A stretch of 64,000 bases of DNA from Pseudoalteromonas marina (GTDB lineage: Bacteria > Pseudomonadota > Gammaproteobacteria > Enterobacterales > Alteromonadaceae), in contig NZ_AHCB03000005.1 in NCBI RefSeq assembly GCF_000238335.3, forward strand, positions 1-64,000, given 5' to 3'. Shown here piece by piece: positions 7,991 through 17,587 of the stretch. Made by a program: the position numbers and the translations under genes. Below the pieces are notes generated by a model, which searched no databases, was not told the DNA's origin, and worked only from the letters and a program-made list of their open reading frames with translations. Within the stretch, counting starts at the first letter, position 1. The number at the start of each line of letters is the position of its first letter.

Positions 7991-9640
7991 ATGACAGGCG
8001 CAGAACTCACAATCGACTTATTAGCCAAAAACGGCGTTAAAGAGGTATTTGGCTACCCTGGTGGGGCCATTATGCCAATTTATGATGCGCTGTATGGTGC
8101 GCCAGTCAAGCATTACCTCACTCGACACGAACAAGGTGCTGGCTTTGCCGCTGTAGGTTATGCCCGCAGCACAGGTAAATTAGGTGTATGTTTAGCAACA
8201 TCAGGCCCTGGGGCTACTAACTTAATAACAGCACTTGCCGATGCGATGATGGACTCAGTGCCATTGTTAGCTATTACCGGCCAAGTACCTACTGCAGCCA
8301 TTGGCTCTGATGCATTTCAAGAAGTAGATGTACTAGGTATGTCGCTTTCGTGTACTAAACACAGTTACATGGTAGAGCGTCCAGAAGATTTAGCCGAAAT
8401 ACTACAAGAGGCCATACACTTAGCCCAAAGTGGTCGCCCAGGTCCTGTACTTGTTGATATTCCAAAAGATATTCAAATGTCGCAAGTGCCTTTTAAACTT
8501 TGGTTAGCCGCTGATGAATACTTACCGCAACTTGATTTAAACCAAGTTGCCATTGCCAATCAGTTATTAAGTGAAGCTAAGCAACCTGTGGCGTATGTAG
8601 GTGGCGGTGTACAAGCCGCTGATGCGCAAAATGAGTTAATGCAGTTTTTAAATAAAACGCAGATGCCTGCGGTATCAACACTTAAAGCGTTAGGTAGCGT
8701 ATTACCAGATTACGAACACTACCTAGGCATGCTAGGCATGCACGGTACACAAGCCGCTAATATAGCGGTGCAAGAGTGTGATGTTTTAGTGTGTATAGGC
8801 GCTCGCTTTGATGACCGCGTAACTGGGAATTTAGCTAAATTTGCCGCTAAAGCAAAAGTAATTCATTTAGACATAGACGCTGCTGAAGTAGGTAAACGCA
8901 AACCAGCTAAAGCCTCATTAATTGCTGATTTAAAAACCTCATTACCGGCACTTGAGTGCTTTGTAACCTCTAAACCATGGTGCGATATAAATAAGCAGTT
9001 AAGCGTAAAACATGCGTGGCGATACGACTACCCAGGCGAAAAAGTATTTGCCCCGTATTTATTGAACCAATTAAGCCAACGTATGCCAAAAACAGGCGTA
9101 GTGTGCTGTGATGTGGGTCAGCATCAAATGTGGGTAGCGCAACACATGAAGTTTAGCCACCCGAGCAACCATTTAAGTAGTGGTGGCGCAGGCACTATGG
9201 GCTTTGGTTTACCAGCGGCTATTGGCGCACAAGTAGCACGCCCAGACGATTTTGTAATAACGGTGTCGGGTGATGGCTCAATCATGATGAACATTCAAGA
9301 GCTTGCGACTATTCGCCGTAACAATTTACCAGTAAAAATACTAATATTAGATAACCAACGCTTAGGTATGGTTCGCCAATGGCAGGAGCTATTTTTTGAA
9401 GGACGTTACTCTGAAACAAACCTTTCAGATAACCCTGATTTTGTTCAGTTAGCCGCTGTATTTGGTATTCCTGGGCAAACAATTACCCATGCCAATCAAG
9501 TTGATGATGCAATAACAGCATTAGTTAACAGCAAAGGGCCGTACATAGTACATGCCTGCATAGACGATAAAGAAAACGTATGGCCACTTGTACCACCAGG
9601 GGCTGCAAATGACGAAATGATTACGGAGAAAGCACAATGA
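7991..9640 (+). CDS. ilvG: Acetolactate synthase isozyme II, large subunit
   Basis: This enzyme uses thiamine diphosphate to condense pyruvate with pyruvate or 2-oxobutyrate, the first common step of valine and isoleucine synthesis. It starts MTGAEL, with the catalytic glutamate of RHEQGA at residue 47, the same number as in E. coli IlvG. The TPP-binding GDGS...N motif lies in the C-terminal third. The length of 549 residues is normal. I chose ATG 7991, with GAGG upstream, over an in-frame TTG at 7964, because the family starts here. It overlaps ilvM by four bases. Expression should depend on the attenuator before it. Confidence 0.95.
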   Translation: MTGAELTIDLLAKNGVKEVFGYPGGAIMPIYDALYGAPVKHYLTRHEQGAGFAAVGYARSTGKLGVCLATSGPGATNLITALADAMMDSVPLLAITGQVPTAAIGSDAFQEVDVLGMSLSCTKHSYMVERPEDLAEILQEAIHLAQSGRPGPVLVDIPKDIQMSQVPFKLWLAADEYLPQLDLNQVAIANQLLSEAKQPVAYVGGGVQAADAQNELMQFLNKTQMPAVSTLKALGSVLPDYEHYLGMLGMHGTQAANIAVQECDVLVCIGARFDDRVTGNLAKFAAKAKVIHLDIDAAEVGKRKPAKASLIADLKTSLPALECFVTSKPWCDINKQLSVKHAWRYDYPGEKVFAPYLLNQLSQRMPKTGVVCCDVGQHQMWVAQHMKFSHPSNHLSSGGAGTMGFGLPAAIGAQVARPDDFVITVSGDGSIMMNIQELATIRRNNLPVKILILDNQRLGMVRQWQELFFEGRYSETNLSDNPDFVQLAAVFGIPGQTITHANQVDDAITALVNSKGPYIVHACIDDKENVWPLVPPGAANDEMITEKAQ

Positions 9641-9879
9641 AACACAGCCTAACTATTGCATTAAAGAGCCAAAGTATAGCGGTCGAGCGTTTTTTACGTG
9701 TAGTGCGTCACCGTGGTTTTGATCTTACGCATTTTCAGCTCAATATGGATGATGGCCACTACAATGTTGCAATGACGGTAGACAGCGATAAACCAATCCA
9801 TCTTTTAACAAGCCAGTTAAATAAGCTGGTGGACGTTAAAGAAATCACTTTACAAAATTTACAGCAACAAGCTGTGTAA
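9637..9879 (+). CDS. ilvM: Acetolactate synthase II, small regulatory subunit (ACT domain)
   Basis: The 80-residue protein is a single ACT domain like E. coli IlvM, with the opening beta strand, a helix beginning at AVERFLRVVRHRGF, and a closing LVDVKEITLQ strand. It associates with IlvG and is needed for full activity. Its ATG overlaps the ilvG stop in an ATGA arrangement, which fits synthesis of the two subunits in a fixed ratio. Confidence 0.92.
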   Translation: MKHSLTIALKSQSIAVERFLRVVRHRGFDLTHFQLNMDDGHYNVAMTVDSDKPIHLLTSQLNKLVDVKEITLQNLQQQAV

Positions 9880-9978
9880 TTGCTAACAACACAAATTTAC
9901 GAGTAATTGAATAACTGTTACTCACCAATTTTTAGAATGAGGAATGCCCGCTTACACAGCGGCAAAACAGAGGTAACT

Positions 9979-11835
9979 ATGGCTAAATTAAGAAGTGCAA
10001 CAACAACTGAAGGACGTAAACGCGCAGGCGCACGTGCATTATGGCGCGCAACAGGCATGACCGACACCGACTTTGGTAAACCAATTATTGCTGTAGTTAA
10101 CTCGTTTACGCAATTTGTGCCAGGGCACGTACACCTTAATCAGCTAAGTGAGTTAATGGCTGAAACAATCACGCAAGCGGGTGGTGTACCAAAAGAATTT
10201 AATACTATTGCAATTGATGACGGTATCGCAATGGGCCACGGGGGCATGCTTTACTCACTCCCTTCGCGCGATCTCATTGCCGACTCGGTTGAGTACATGG
10301 TTAACGGCCACTGCGCCGATGCGATGATCTGTATTTCTAACTGTGACAAAATTACCCCAGGGATGATGCTTGCAGCGCTACGCTTAAACATACCGGTTAT
10401 TTTTGTATCGGGCGGACCAATGGAAGCGGGTAAAACGAAACTTGCTAACATCGATATTAAATTAGATTTAGTCGATGCCATGGTAAAAGGCGCTGATGAA
10501 ACAGTAAGTGATGCAGATTCAGAGCAAGTAGAGCGCTCCGCATGTCCTACCTGCGGGTCGTGTTCAGGTATGTTTACTGCAAACTCAATGAACTGTTTAT
10601 TAGAAGCTATTGGCCTTGCACTACCGGGTAACGGTACAACGCTTGCAACCCATAAAGATCGTAAGCAGCTATATGTAGAAGCGGGTGCTCGCATTGTTGA
10701 TTTATGCCGTGAGTACTACCAAAAAGATAACCAAGACGTATTGCCACGCGCTATTGCTAACAAAACAGCCTTTATGAACTCTATGGTTGTTGATATTGCC
10801 ATGGGTGGTTCATCTAACACCGTACTGCATTTACTAGCAGCCGCACAAGAAGCTGGCGTAGATTTTGACATGTCGCACATTGACGAGCTATCTCGTAAAA
10901 CCCCATTTTTATGTAAAGTAGCTCCAGCAACAGCACAGTACCACATTGAAGATGTTCACCGCGCTGGTGGCATGATGGCAATTGTGCGTGAGCTAGGCAA
11001 AGCCGGTTTAGTTGATTTATCGGTAAACCACGTTGCAGGTATGACTATGGGTGAGCTTGTTAAAAAATGGGATGCGACAGATCCTAAAAACGAAGCGGCA
11101 CAAAAGTTTTACCGCGCGGGACCAGCTGGCATTCGTACTACAAAAGCAATGAGCCAAGAGTGTCGTTGGGATGAAGGCGATAACGACCGCGAACATGGTT
11201 GTATTCGAAGTGTTGAACACGCATTTAGACAAGATGGTGGCTTAGCTGTACTTTCAGGTAACTTAGCGGTTGATGGTTGTATAGTTAAAAGCGCAGGCGT
11301 AGTTGACGAAATGCTGCATTTTGAAGGCACTGCAGTGGTATACGAATCACAAGATGATTCAGTAGAAGGCATTTTAAACGACGAAGTAAAAGCCGGTGAT
11401 GTTGTGGTTATTCGTTACGAAGGCCCTAAAGGCGGCCCTGGTATGCAAGAAATGCTTTACCCAACGAGCTACTTAAAATCAAAAGGTTTAGCTGAAAAGT
11501 GTGCGCTGATCACAGATGGACGCTTTTCGGGCGGCACGTCTGGTTTATCTATTGGCCACGTATCGCCAGAGGCTGCAAGCGGTGGTGCTATTGCGTACGT
11601 TGAAAATGGCGACAAAATTATTATTGATATTGCAACGCGTGAGATCACGCTTGCACTAAGCGAGGAAGAGCTTGAAGCGCGTAAGCAAAAGCAATTAGCA
11701 CGTGGCAAACAGGCGTATAAGCCCCTTGACCGTGAGCGTTATGTTTCGTCGGCATTAAAAGCCTATGCACTACTTGCAACAAGTGCAGATAAGGGCGCAG
11801 TGCGTGACTTAGAGAAACTGGAGGAGCTGAGCTAA
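9979..11835 (+). CDS. ilvD: Dihydroxy-acid dehydratase
   Basis: IlvD removes water from dihydroxy-acids to give the 2-oxo acid precursors of valine and isoleucine. The 618-residue length fits the family. The iron-sulfur ligands are visible in [10 protein letters not shown] and in the [15 protein letters not shown] motif. The C-terminal [13 protein letters not shown] motif is also present. I chose ATG 9979 (MAKLRS), preceded by AGAGGT, over the in-frame TTG at 9907, whose extra 24 residues do not look like the family. Unlike in E. coli, no ilvE (transaminase) lies between ilvM and ilvD. Its stop is 2 bases before ilvA. Confidence 0.95.
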   Translation: MAKLRSATTTEGRKRAGARALWRATGMTDTDFGKPIIAVVNSFTQFVPGHVHLNQLSELMAETITQAGGVPKEFNTIAIDDGIAMGHGGMLYSLPSRDLIADSVEYMVNGHCADAMICISNCDKITPGMMLAALRLNIPVIFVSGGPMEAGKTKLANIDIKLDLVDAMVKGADETVSDADSEQVERSACPTCGSCSGMFTANSMNCLLEAIGLALPGNGTTLATHKDRKQLYVEAGARIVDLCREYYQKDNQDVLPRAIANKTAFMNSMVVDIAMGGSSNTVLHLLAAAQEAGVDFDMSHIDELSRKTPFLCKVAPATAQYHIEDVHRAGGMMAIVRELGKAGLVDLSVNHVAGMTMGELVKKWDATDPKNEAAQKFYRAGPAGIRTTKAMSQECRWDEGDNDREHGCIRSVEHAFRQDGGLAVLSGNLAVDGCIVKSAGVVDEMLHFEGTAVVYESQDDSVEGILNDEVKAGDVVVIRYEGPKGGPGMQEMLYPTSYLKSKGLAEKCALITDGRFSGGTSGLSIGHVSPEAASGGAIAYVENGDKIIIDIATREITLALSEEELEARKQKQLARGKQAYKPLDRERYVSSALKAYALLATSADKGAVRDLEKLEELS

Positions 11836-11837
11836 TT

Positions 11838-13391
11838 ATGGTTTCTCAAGAGCTCGATTATTTTCGTGCAATTATTCAAGCAAATATGGAGCCCTTGGCT
11901 AAAGTTACTGAGGTCAGTGAAATGCCTGACCTTAGCGCTAAACTTGGCAACCATGTATGGCTTAAACGTGAAGATCAACAGCCCGTGTATTCGTTTAAAT
12001 TACGCGGCGCATACAATAAATTAAATAAGTTGCCAAAAGGGTCTGTTGTAATTACTGCATCGGCTGGTAACCATGCTCAGGGTGTTGCATTAAGCGCTTC
12101 GCATTTAGGGCATAAGGCAACGATTGTAATGCCTGTTACAACGCCAGAGATAAAAGTTAACGCCGTACGCGCTTTAGGCGGTGAGGTTGTATTGCATGGA
12201 CATCAGTTTGACGTAGCTAAAGCGCACGCGCTTGAGCTCACAGAGCAGCGTAATGGCATTTTTGTCCCACCATTTGACGATCCTGACGTTATTGTTGGGC
12301 AAGGTACTGTAGCGCGAGAACTCATGCAGCAGCTCAATGAGCTTGATGCGGTATTTATTCCCGTTGGAGGCGGTGGCTTACTGGCAGGCATGGCTGTTTA
12401 TATAAAGTCACTTCGTCCTGATATCAAAGTCATTGGCGTAGAAGCTGATGAGAGCGCCTGTTTACAAGCTGCACTTGAAGCGGGTGAACCGGTAGAGCTT
12501 GACCGAGTAGGTAGTTTTGCCGATGGTGTAGCGGTTAAAATTATTGGCAAAGAAACATTTCGCTTGGCACAAAAGTTTTGCGATGAAGTAATCACCGTCA
12601 CTAGCGATGAAATTTGCGCCGCCATGCAAGATATTTTTGTGTCTACTCGTGCAATTGCAGAGCCTTCTGGCGCTCTTGCAACGGCAGGGCTTAAAAAGTG
12701 GAGCCAACAATCGGGCTTAAAAGGGTTGCATTTAGCAGCTGTTCTTTCGGGTGCTAATTTAAACTTTGATCGCTTACGTTATGTCGCTGAGCGCACTGCG
12801 CTAGGTGAAAAAAACGAAGCGTTATTAGCCGTTACCATTAAAGAAGAAAAAGGCAGCTTTAAACAGTTTTGTGCATCTTTAGGTGGCCGTGCTATTACTG
12901 AGTTTAACTACCGTTACGCAGGGCCTGGTGAAGCGCAAATATTTGTAGGTATTGCGCTGCGCCAAGGAGAGCAGGAGCTCAATGAGCTCAAGCTGGACCT
13001 AACTAAAAACGATTACGCATTTTGCGACTTATCAGATAATGAACTTGCTAAATTGCACATACGTTATATGGTTGGCGGTAAAGCACCCGAAAAACTGCAT
13101 GAACGTTTGTTACGTTTTGAGTTTCCAGAATACCCCGGCGCACTAGCGCGCTTTTTAGATACGCTAGGCAACGATTGGAATATCACGTTATTTCATTATC
13201 GGAGTCAAGGCGGCTCAATGGGCTATGTATTAGCCGGTTTTGCCATTGAACCTGAGCAATTTGAGACTTTTAACGAGCATCTAAATGACTTAGGCTATAG
13301 CGTGCAAGATGAAACGCATAATCCGTGTTTTACACAGTTTTTAACGACGCAACCTCTTTCAGAAAAAACCGCAAAGCTCGCTTCAGTTTAA
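11838..13391 (+). CDS. ilvA: Threonine ammonia-lyase (biosynthetic threonine deaminase)
   Basis: IlvA converts threonine to 2-oxobutyrate and ammonia, committing carbon to isoleucine. It is a fold-type II PLP enzyme. The Schiff-base lysine is Lys54 in YSFKLRGAYN, and the phosphate-binding glycine loop is PVGGGGLLAG. The 517-residue length includes the C-terminal pair of ACT-like regulatory domains (about 330-500), which bind isoleucine and valine in the biosynthetic type. It is the last gene of the ilvGMDA operon and is followed by a terminator. Confidence 0.95.
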   Translation: MVSQELDYFRAIIQANMEPLAKVTEVSEMPDLSAKLGNHVWLKREDQQPVYSFKLRGAYNKLNKLPKGSVVITASAGNHAQGVALSASHLGHKATIVMPVTTPEIKVNAVRALGGEVVLHGHQFDVAKAHALELTEQRNGIFVPPFDDPDVIVGQGTVARELMQQLNELDAVFIPVGGGGLLAGMAVYIKSLRPDIKVIGVEADESACLQAALEAGEPVELDRVGSFADGVAVKIIGKETFRLAQKFCDEVITVTSDEICAAMQDIFVSTRAIAEPSGALATAGLKKWSQQSGLKGLHLAAVLSGANLNFDRLRYVAERTALGEKNEALLAVTIKEEKGSFKQFCASLGGRAITEFNYRYAGPGEAQIFVGIALRQGEQELNELKLDLTKNDYAFCDLSDNELAKLHIRYMVGGKAPEKLHERLLRFEFPEYPGALARFLDTLGNDWNITLFHYRSQGGSMGYVLAGFAIEPEQFETFNEHLNDLGYSVQDETHNPCFTQFLTTQPLSEKTAKLASV

Positions 13392-13403
13392 CAATCATTA
13401 AAG

Positions 13404-13432
13404 AGCAAGTACCTTACAAGGGTGCTTGCTTT
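13404..13432 (+). terminator. Terminator of the ilv operon
   Basis: AGCAAGTACC (13404-13413) pairs with GGTGCTTGCT (13421-13430) with one G-T pair, followed by TT-rich sequence. It lies 12 bases after the ilvA stop. Confidence 0.78.
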
Positions 13433-13486
13433 ATCATTTGTTTTACATATAGTTACTGATACCGTCATTAACTTGAGGAAACTTGG

Positions 13487-14530
13487 TTGTTACTTAAAGG
13501 ATTAATACTTGGATTGTGTTGTTTTTGTGGCCAAATTGCGGCGCAAGAATCGGTCACTTTACAATTAAAATGGACGCATCAGTTTCAGTTTGCTGGTTAC
13601 TACATGGCCAAAGAAAAAGGGTTTTATAAAGATGTGGGTCTTGATGTAACCATAAACCCAGCAGATCTAACAATGCCCGATGCGTTTAGTGCTGTGGCTA
13701 ATGGCGACGCCGAGTTTGGTGTAGGTCATTCGGGTATTTTACAGGAACGTATAAACGGCCAATCTTTTGTAGCAATGGCGCCTATCCTGCAATATTCACC
13801 TTATTGTTGGATGGTCAAAGACACCTCTGATATTTTTCATCCTCGTGATTTTGTAAATAAGCGAATTAGTAAAGTGAGTCACAATGATAGCAATGAGTTA
13901 ATGGCTATGCTGACACGCAGCGGAGTTAATACGCGTTTGCTTAGTGTATACAACGGTGACAACCCAAGCCAAGCCTGGATTGAAAACAGGCTCGATGCGA
14001 TGCAAGTTTATTTATCTACAGAGCCCTACAATATGACTCAAAGAGGTATATCACATCGCCTAATATGTCCTCAGCGTTACGGCATAGATGTTTATGCAGA
14101 TATCTTATATACCACTGGGGAAATGTTAAGCACATCCCCAGAAACCGTTGAAAAATTTTACCAAGCCAGCCTGAAGGGGTGGCGCTACGCAATGATGAAT
14201 ATGGATGAGGCCATTGCGGTTACCCAAATACTTTACGCACCTAACAAAAGTTTCCACGAATTAGCATACGAGGCTGAAGTATTAAAAGAGTACATTATGC
14301 CAGCAACAACTAGCCTGGGGCATATGTCTATTCCAAAATGGCGCCTAATTGCAGACTTATACGGTATTCACCAAACTGAGTTTGATAAGGTTAAAGCCAG
14401 TTTTATTTATAAATATCAACGACCAGAAAAAATGGAATTATCGTGGATGTTAATTGCAGCGATGATTGTGAGTGTTATCTCTATACCGTTGTATTTGCGC
14501 TTAATGTTTAGTAAAAAAATAACCGTTTAA
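13487..14530 (+). CDS. NMT1/THI5-like periplasmic binding protein with C-terminal membrane anchor
   Basis: The N-terminus is a signal peptide of about 19 residues. The mature protein opens with VTLQLKWTHQFQFAGYYMAKEKGFY, here cited as the LKWTHQFQFAGYY hallmark of the NMT1/THI5 family, which binds pyrimidine-type or aromatic ligands. Near the C-terminus, at about 320-342, there is a single hydrophobic helix followed only by SKKITV. Related proteins often continue into PAS, kinase or GGDEF domains; this one stops. No ABC permease or ATPase gene is adjacent. It starts at TTG 13487, with GAGG eight bases upstream and the signal peptide beginning there. It could be a membrane-tethered binding protein or the remnant of a sensor. 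Confidence 0.75.
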   Translation: MLLKGLILGLCCFCGQIAAQESVTLQLKWTHQFQFAGYYMAKEKGFYKDVGLDVTINPADLTMPDAFSAVANGDAEFGVGHSGILQERINGQSFVAMAPILQYSPYCWMVKDTSDIFHPRDFVNKRISKVSHNDSNELMAMLTRSGVNTRLLSVYNGDNPSQAWIENRLDAMQVYLSTEPYNMTQRGISHRLICPQRYGIDVYADILYTTGEMLSTSPETVEKFYQASLKGWRYAMMNMDEAIAVTQILYAPNKSFHELAYEAEVLKEYIMPATTSLGHMSIPKWRLIADLYGIHQTEFDKVKASFIYKYQRPEKMELSWMLIAAMIVSVISIPLYLRLMFSKKITV

Positions 14531-14583
14531 TGGCTGTTAATGTTACTGATACAATTGGCTTCCTTTCAATAAATTAAGCTGTT

Positions 14584-15774
14584 ATGACATTAGCCGAGCA
14601 ATTTACTTCACTTGACTCTATTTTAAAGCGTACTCGCATCTATTGGCAGTGCACCGCTTTTGACTTTGATGCGATCCCTTGGCCCGAACTGCGAGGCATA
14701 TTAAATAGCTTAACAGATGAGCAAGTAGCAACGCTTGATACCAAGCAGAATGAATTAATAGACTTCTTTAATCCACACATTAATTTACTTGATGAATTAC
14801 AGCTATTATGTGAATTACCTCAGGCAAATACCCTCCGATATAATTACCCTTTTTGGATTAGTAACGGCATAAAAGGGCGTAAGTTCGAACAACTCCAAGA
14901 CTTTGTATCTGCCTTGCCAAACACAAAATTACCGGTATTAGAATGGTGTGCGGGTAAAGGGCACTTAGGCCGTATGCTCGCATTTAACGGTGCCACGCAG
15001 GTCAGCAGTGTTGAGTTGCAATCAACATTATGCGAACAAGGCCAAAAAGCAGCACTGCAACAAGGCTTGGCAATGCAATTTAGCCAAGTTGATGTATTAA
15101 AAGATGATACTACATCACTTTTTAATACACAGATGCATGCTGTGGCGCTTCATGCATGCGGCGCTTTACATCAGGCTATGATGCGCAAAGCAATAGCTGC
15201 AAACGTGCAGCAAATTAGCTTTTCACCTTGTTGCTATCATTTATTTACACCTAACGATTACTTACCAATGAGCGAGCTTGCCAAGCAAAGTCAGCTTAGG
15301 TTAACTCACCGTGATTTAAAACTAGCCTTGCAAGAAACAGTAACCGCGCCAACTCGTGTTAATAAAATACGAAAAACAGAACTTGAGTGGCGATTGGGCT
15401 TTGATGCACTCAGGAGGTCAATTACTAATGAATTACACTATGTTAGTGTTCCCTCTGTTAATAAGGCCGTGTTCTCAGGTTCATTTAAATCATTTTGTGA
15501 GTGGGCGGGCGATAAAAAAGCTTTAAAAATACCGCAAGATATTGATTATGAGTATTTTTTATCTGTGGGTGTGGCTCGAAAAAAGGTCACTGACAGAGTT
15601 GAACTGGTTCGACATGTGTTCAGAAGAGCAATTGAGGTTTGGCTTGTGCTCGATCGTGCTTTATATTTGCAACAGCATGGCTATCAAGTAAGTATTAAAA
15701 CCTTTTGTGAAAAGCAGTTAACGCCTCGGAATATTTTAATTCTTGCCAATACTAACCCTTCAATCAACAACTAG
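14584..15774 (+). CDS. SAM-dependent methyltransferase, METTL25/Methyltransf_32-like
   Basis: This 396-residue protein has a class I methyltransferase core. The SAM-binding loop is EWCAGKGHLGRML near residues 119-131, an acidic strand end SSVELQ follows, and then ALHACGAL and SFSPCCYHLF. The Cys-Cys-Tyr motif after a Ser-Pro is a hallmark of the METTL25/RRNAD1-like group (Pfam Methyltransf_32). The N-terminal 110 residues are helical and unassigned, and the C-terminal 130 residues are also unassigned. The substrate is unknown; rRNA, tRNA or protein are all possible. Its stop lies 25 bases before the carbonic anhydrase start, so the two may be cotranscribed. Confidence 0.78.
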   Translation: MTLAEQFTSLDSILKRTRIYWQCTAFDFDAIPWPELRGILNSLTDEQVATLDTKQNELIDFFNPHINLLDELQLLCELPQANTLRYNYPFWISNGIKGRKFEQLQDFVSALPNTKLPVLEWCAGKGHLGRMLAFNGATQVSSVELQSTLCEQGQKAALQQGLAMQFSQVDVLKDDTTSLFNTQMHAVALHACGALHQAMMRKAIAANVQQISFSPCCYHLFTPNDYLPMSELAKQSQLRLTHRDLKLALQETVTAPTRVNKIRKTELEWRLGFDALRRSITNELHYVSVPSVNKAVFSGSFKSFCEWAGDKKALKIPQDIDYEYFLSVGVARKKVTDRVELVRHVFRRAIEVWLVLDRALYLQQHGYQVSIKTFCEKQLTPRNILILANTNPSINN

Positions 15775-15799
15775 TCGTTTTGGCTTAATAAGAGATGCA

Positions 15800-16459
15800 A
15801 TGAGAAAATTAAAAAATTTGTTCGATAATAATAAAAACTGGGCTGCGCGAACAAGCGAAGCGAATCCAGAGTTTTTTAAAATTTTATCTATGCAGCAAAA
15901 CCCTGAGTACTTATGGATTGGTTGTTCAGACTCTCGTGTACCCGCAAACCAAATAGTTGATTTATTACCCGGAGAATTATTTGTACACCGTAATGTAGCA
16001 AATGTCGTTGTACATACCGATCATAACTGTTTATCTGTTATGCAGTATGCGGTAGAAGTACTAAAAGTTAAACACATAATGGTTGTTGGCCATTATGGGT
16101 GCGGTGGCGTTCAAGCTGTACTAAGTGATGCAAAGTTTGGTTTTATTGATAACTGGCTTCGACATGTTGGCGATGTAAAAGAAAAGCACATAGATCAACT
16201 CAACAGCATTGACGAAGAGCAGCGCTTGAGTCGCCTTATTGAGCTTAATGTAATAGAACAAGTACGCAATGTATGCCGTACCAATATTGTGCAAGATGCA
16301 TGGGAGCGCGGCCAAGATTTAACAATACATGGTTGGGTTTATGGTTTAGAAAACGGCCACTTACATGATTTAGAAGCCGTTGTAACGTGCGCGGAAGAAG
16401 AGTCGGACAGTTATAAACGTGCAATACAACATGTTTTTAAAAAAGCAGGTTGTGAGTAA
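15800..16459 (+). CDS. can: Beta-class carbonic anhydrase
   Basis: The enzyme interconverts CO2 and bicarbonate. The 219-residue protein shows the beta-class zinc site: Cys42 with Asp44 and Arg46 in GCSDSRVPA, and the His-Cys pair in GHYGCGGVQA. It is very similar in layout to E. coli Can (220 residues), including FVHRNVANVV and IHGWVYGL. I chose ATG 15800 with AGAG upstream; an in-frame TTG at 15743 would overlap the preceding methyltransferase gene and add 19 residues not typical for the family. The next gene follows after four bases. Confidence 0.95.
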   Translation: MRKLKNLFDNNKNWAARTSEANPEFFKILSMQQNPEYLWIGCSDSRVPANQIVDLLPGELFVHRNVANVVVHTDHNCLSVMQYAVEVLKVKHIMVVGHYGCGGVQAVLSDAKFGFIDNWLRHVGDVKEKHIDQLNSIDEEQRLSRLIELNVIEQVRNVCRTNIVQDAWERGQDLTIHGWVYGLENGHLHDLEAVVTCAEEESDSYKRAIQHVFKKAGCE

Positions 16460-16463
16460 ATAA

Positions 16464-17108
16464 ATGACAAAAACGGCGGTTGTTATTGGCGCTACAGGTT
16501 TAGTTGGGTCTGAGCTTTTGACGGCATTACTCAGTTGCGCTGAGTATAGTCAGGTTGTAGCCATAACACGCCGAGCGTTACCACTTTCCCATCCTCAGTT
16601 AACTAATCACGTTATTGATTTTGAAAAGTTGACTCAATACAGCGATTTATTTAAAGGTGATGTGTTTTTTTCGTGCTTAGGGACAACGCTTAAGCAAGCG
16701 GGCTCTGTAGATGCGCAGCGTAAAGTGGATTTTGACTATCAATTCATCGCCGCACAACTTGCAGCATGCAATGGCATAAGCCATTATTGTTTAGTGTCAT
16801 CAAGTGGTGCTAACGCAAACAGCAATAGCGCGTATTTAAAAATGAAGGGGCAGCTAGAGCAACAGGTTGTGCCATTAGCATTTAATAAAATAAGTATTTT
16901 TCAACCGTCGTTGTTAATAGGTGAGCGAGATCACTTTAGATTAGCTGAAAAAATAGGCAGTGTGATTTTACCATTGCTTACAAAAATTGGTTTCCTAAAG
17001 CGTTATAAACCTATAACAGGAAAGCAAGTTGCTTTAAAAGTGTTAGCGGTGAGCTTAGAGCAAAAAGAGGCGCAAAAATATTATGTGCTTGATGAGCTAT
17101 TTATCTAG
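16464..17108 (+). CDS. NAD(P)-binding Rossmann-fold protein (HTATIP2/TIP30-like)
   Basis: The 214-residue protein begins with a Rossmann dinucleotide-binding motif, GATGLVGSELL at residues 9-19. It has FFSCLGTTLKQAGS (about 70-83), as in the TIP30/HTATIP2-like atypical short-chain dehydrogenases, a conserved LVSSSGAN strand, and then YLKMKGQLE, which supplies the Tyr-x-x-x-Lys pair. It probably binds NADP(H). The substrate is unknown. It is transcribed with the carbonic anhydrase gene, four bases upstream, and ends at a bidirectional terminator. Confidence 0.8.
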   Translation: MTKTAVVIGATGLVGSELLTALLSCAEYSQVVAITRRALPLSHPQLTNHVIDFEKLTQYSDLFKGDVFFSCLGTTLKQAGSVDAQRKVDFDYQFIAAQLAACNGISHYCLVSSSGANANSNSAYLKMKGQLEQQVVPLAFNKISIFQPSLLIGERDHFRLAEKIGSVILPLLTKIGFLKRYKPITGKQVALKVLAVSLEQKEAQKYYVLDELFI

Positions 17109-17123
17109 ATTTTTGTTACACAT

Positions 17124-17148
17124 AAAAAGCAGCTCAGGCTGCTTTTTT
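17124..17148. terminator. Bidirectional terminator
   Basis: AAAAGCAGC (17125-17133) and GCTGCTTTT (17138-17146) form a stem with loop TCAG. T runs are present on both strands, serving the Rossmann gene on plus and ubiK on minus. Confidence 0.88.
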
Positions 17149-17162
17149 ATGCGTTGAATTAA

Positions 17163-17426
17163 TTATTCTGCGTTTGTATTTTCGTTTAGTTGCTGTTCAA
17201 GAATAGCGACTTTAGCTTCTAACTCAGTTAGTTTTTCGCGTGTACGGATAAGTACTTGGCTTTGAATATCAAATTCTTCTCGGCTAACAAAGTCCATCTC
17301 AGCAAGTTTGTTTTGTAAAACTTGCTTTGTTTTACCTTCTAGCGTGTCTGCTAAATTTTTTACACCTTGTGGCATATTACTCGTAATTTGCTTAGCAATT
17401 TCTTCTAGTTTTGCTGGGTTGATCAT
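17163..17426 (-). CDS. ubiK: Ubiquinone biosynthesis accessory factor UbiK
   Basis: This 87-residue protein (formerly YqiC, BMFP family) starts MINPAKLEEIAKQI. It has a helical N-terminal half with MPQGVKNLADTLEGK and a C-terminal coiled coil rich in Leu and Glu (about 55-82). UbiK works with UbiJ in the soluble complex that makes ubiquinone. It is transcribed alone, divergently from rep. Confidence 0.9.
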   Translation of the reverse strand: MINPAKLEEIAKQITSNMPQGVKNLADTLEGKTKQVLQNKLAEMDFVSREEFDIQSQVLIRTREKLTELEAKVAILEQQLNENTNAE

Positions 17427-17587
17427 AATTGTCCCTTTGGCCTTGCCTAAAATGAATATAACTAATATTACCTTATACCCACTTCATTTAACACATGATC
17501 ATGTTTAGGTAATTAATTATGGCAATTGCTATGCCTGTAGTAATGGTTACGTTAAAATTGCGCGTCTTTTAAATCTTTCTGGTCGTT

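Noticed and set aside
9907..9978. Longer IlvD with 24 extra residues from a TTG.
   Set aside because: The extra part is unlike the family, while ATG 9979 has a good ribosome site and the usual MAKLRS start.
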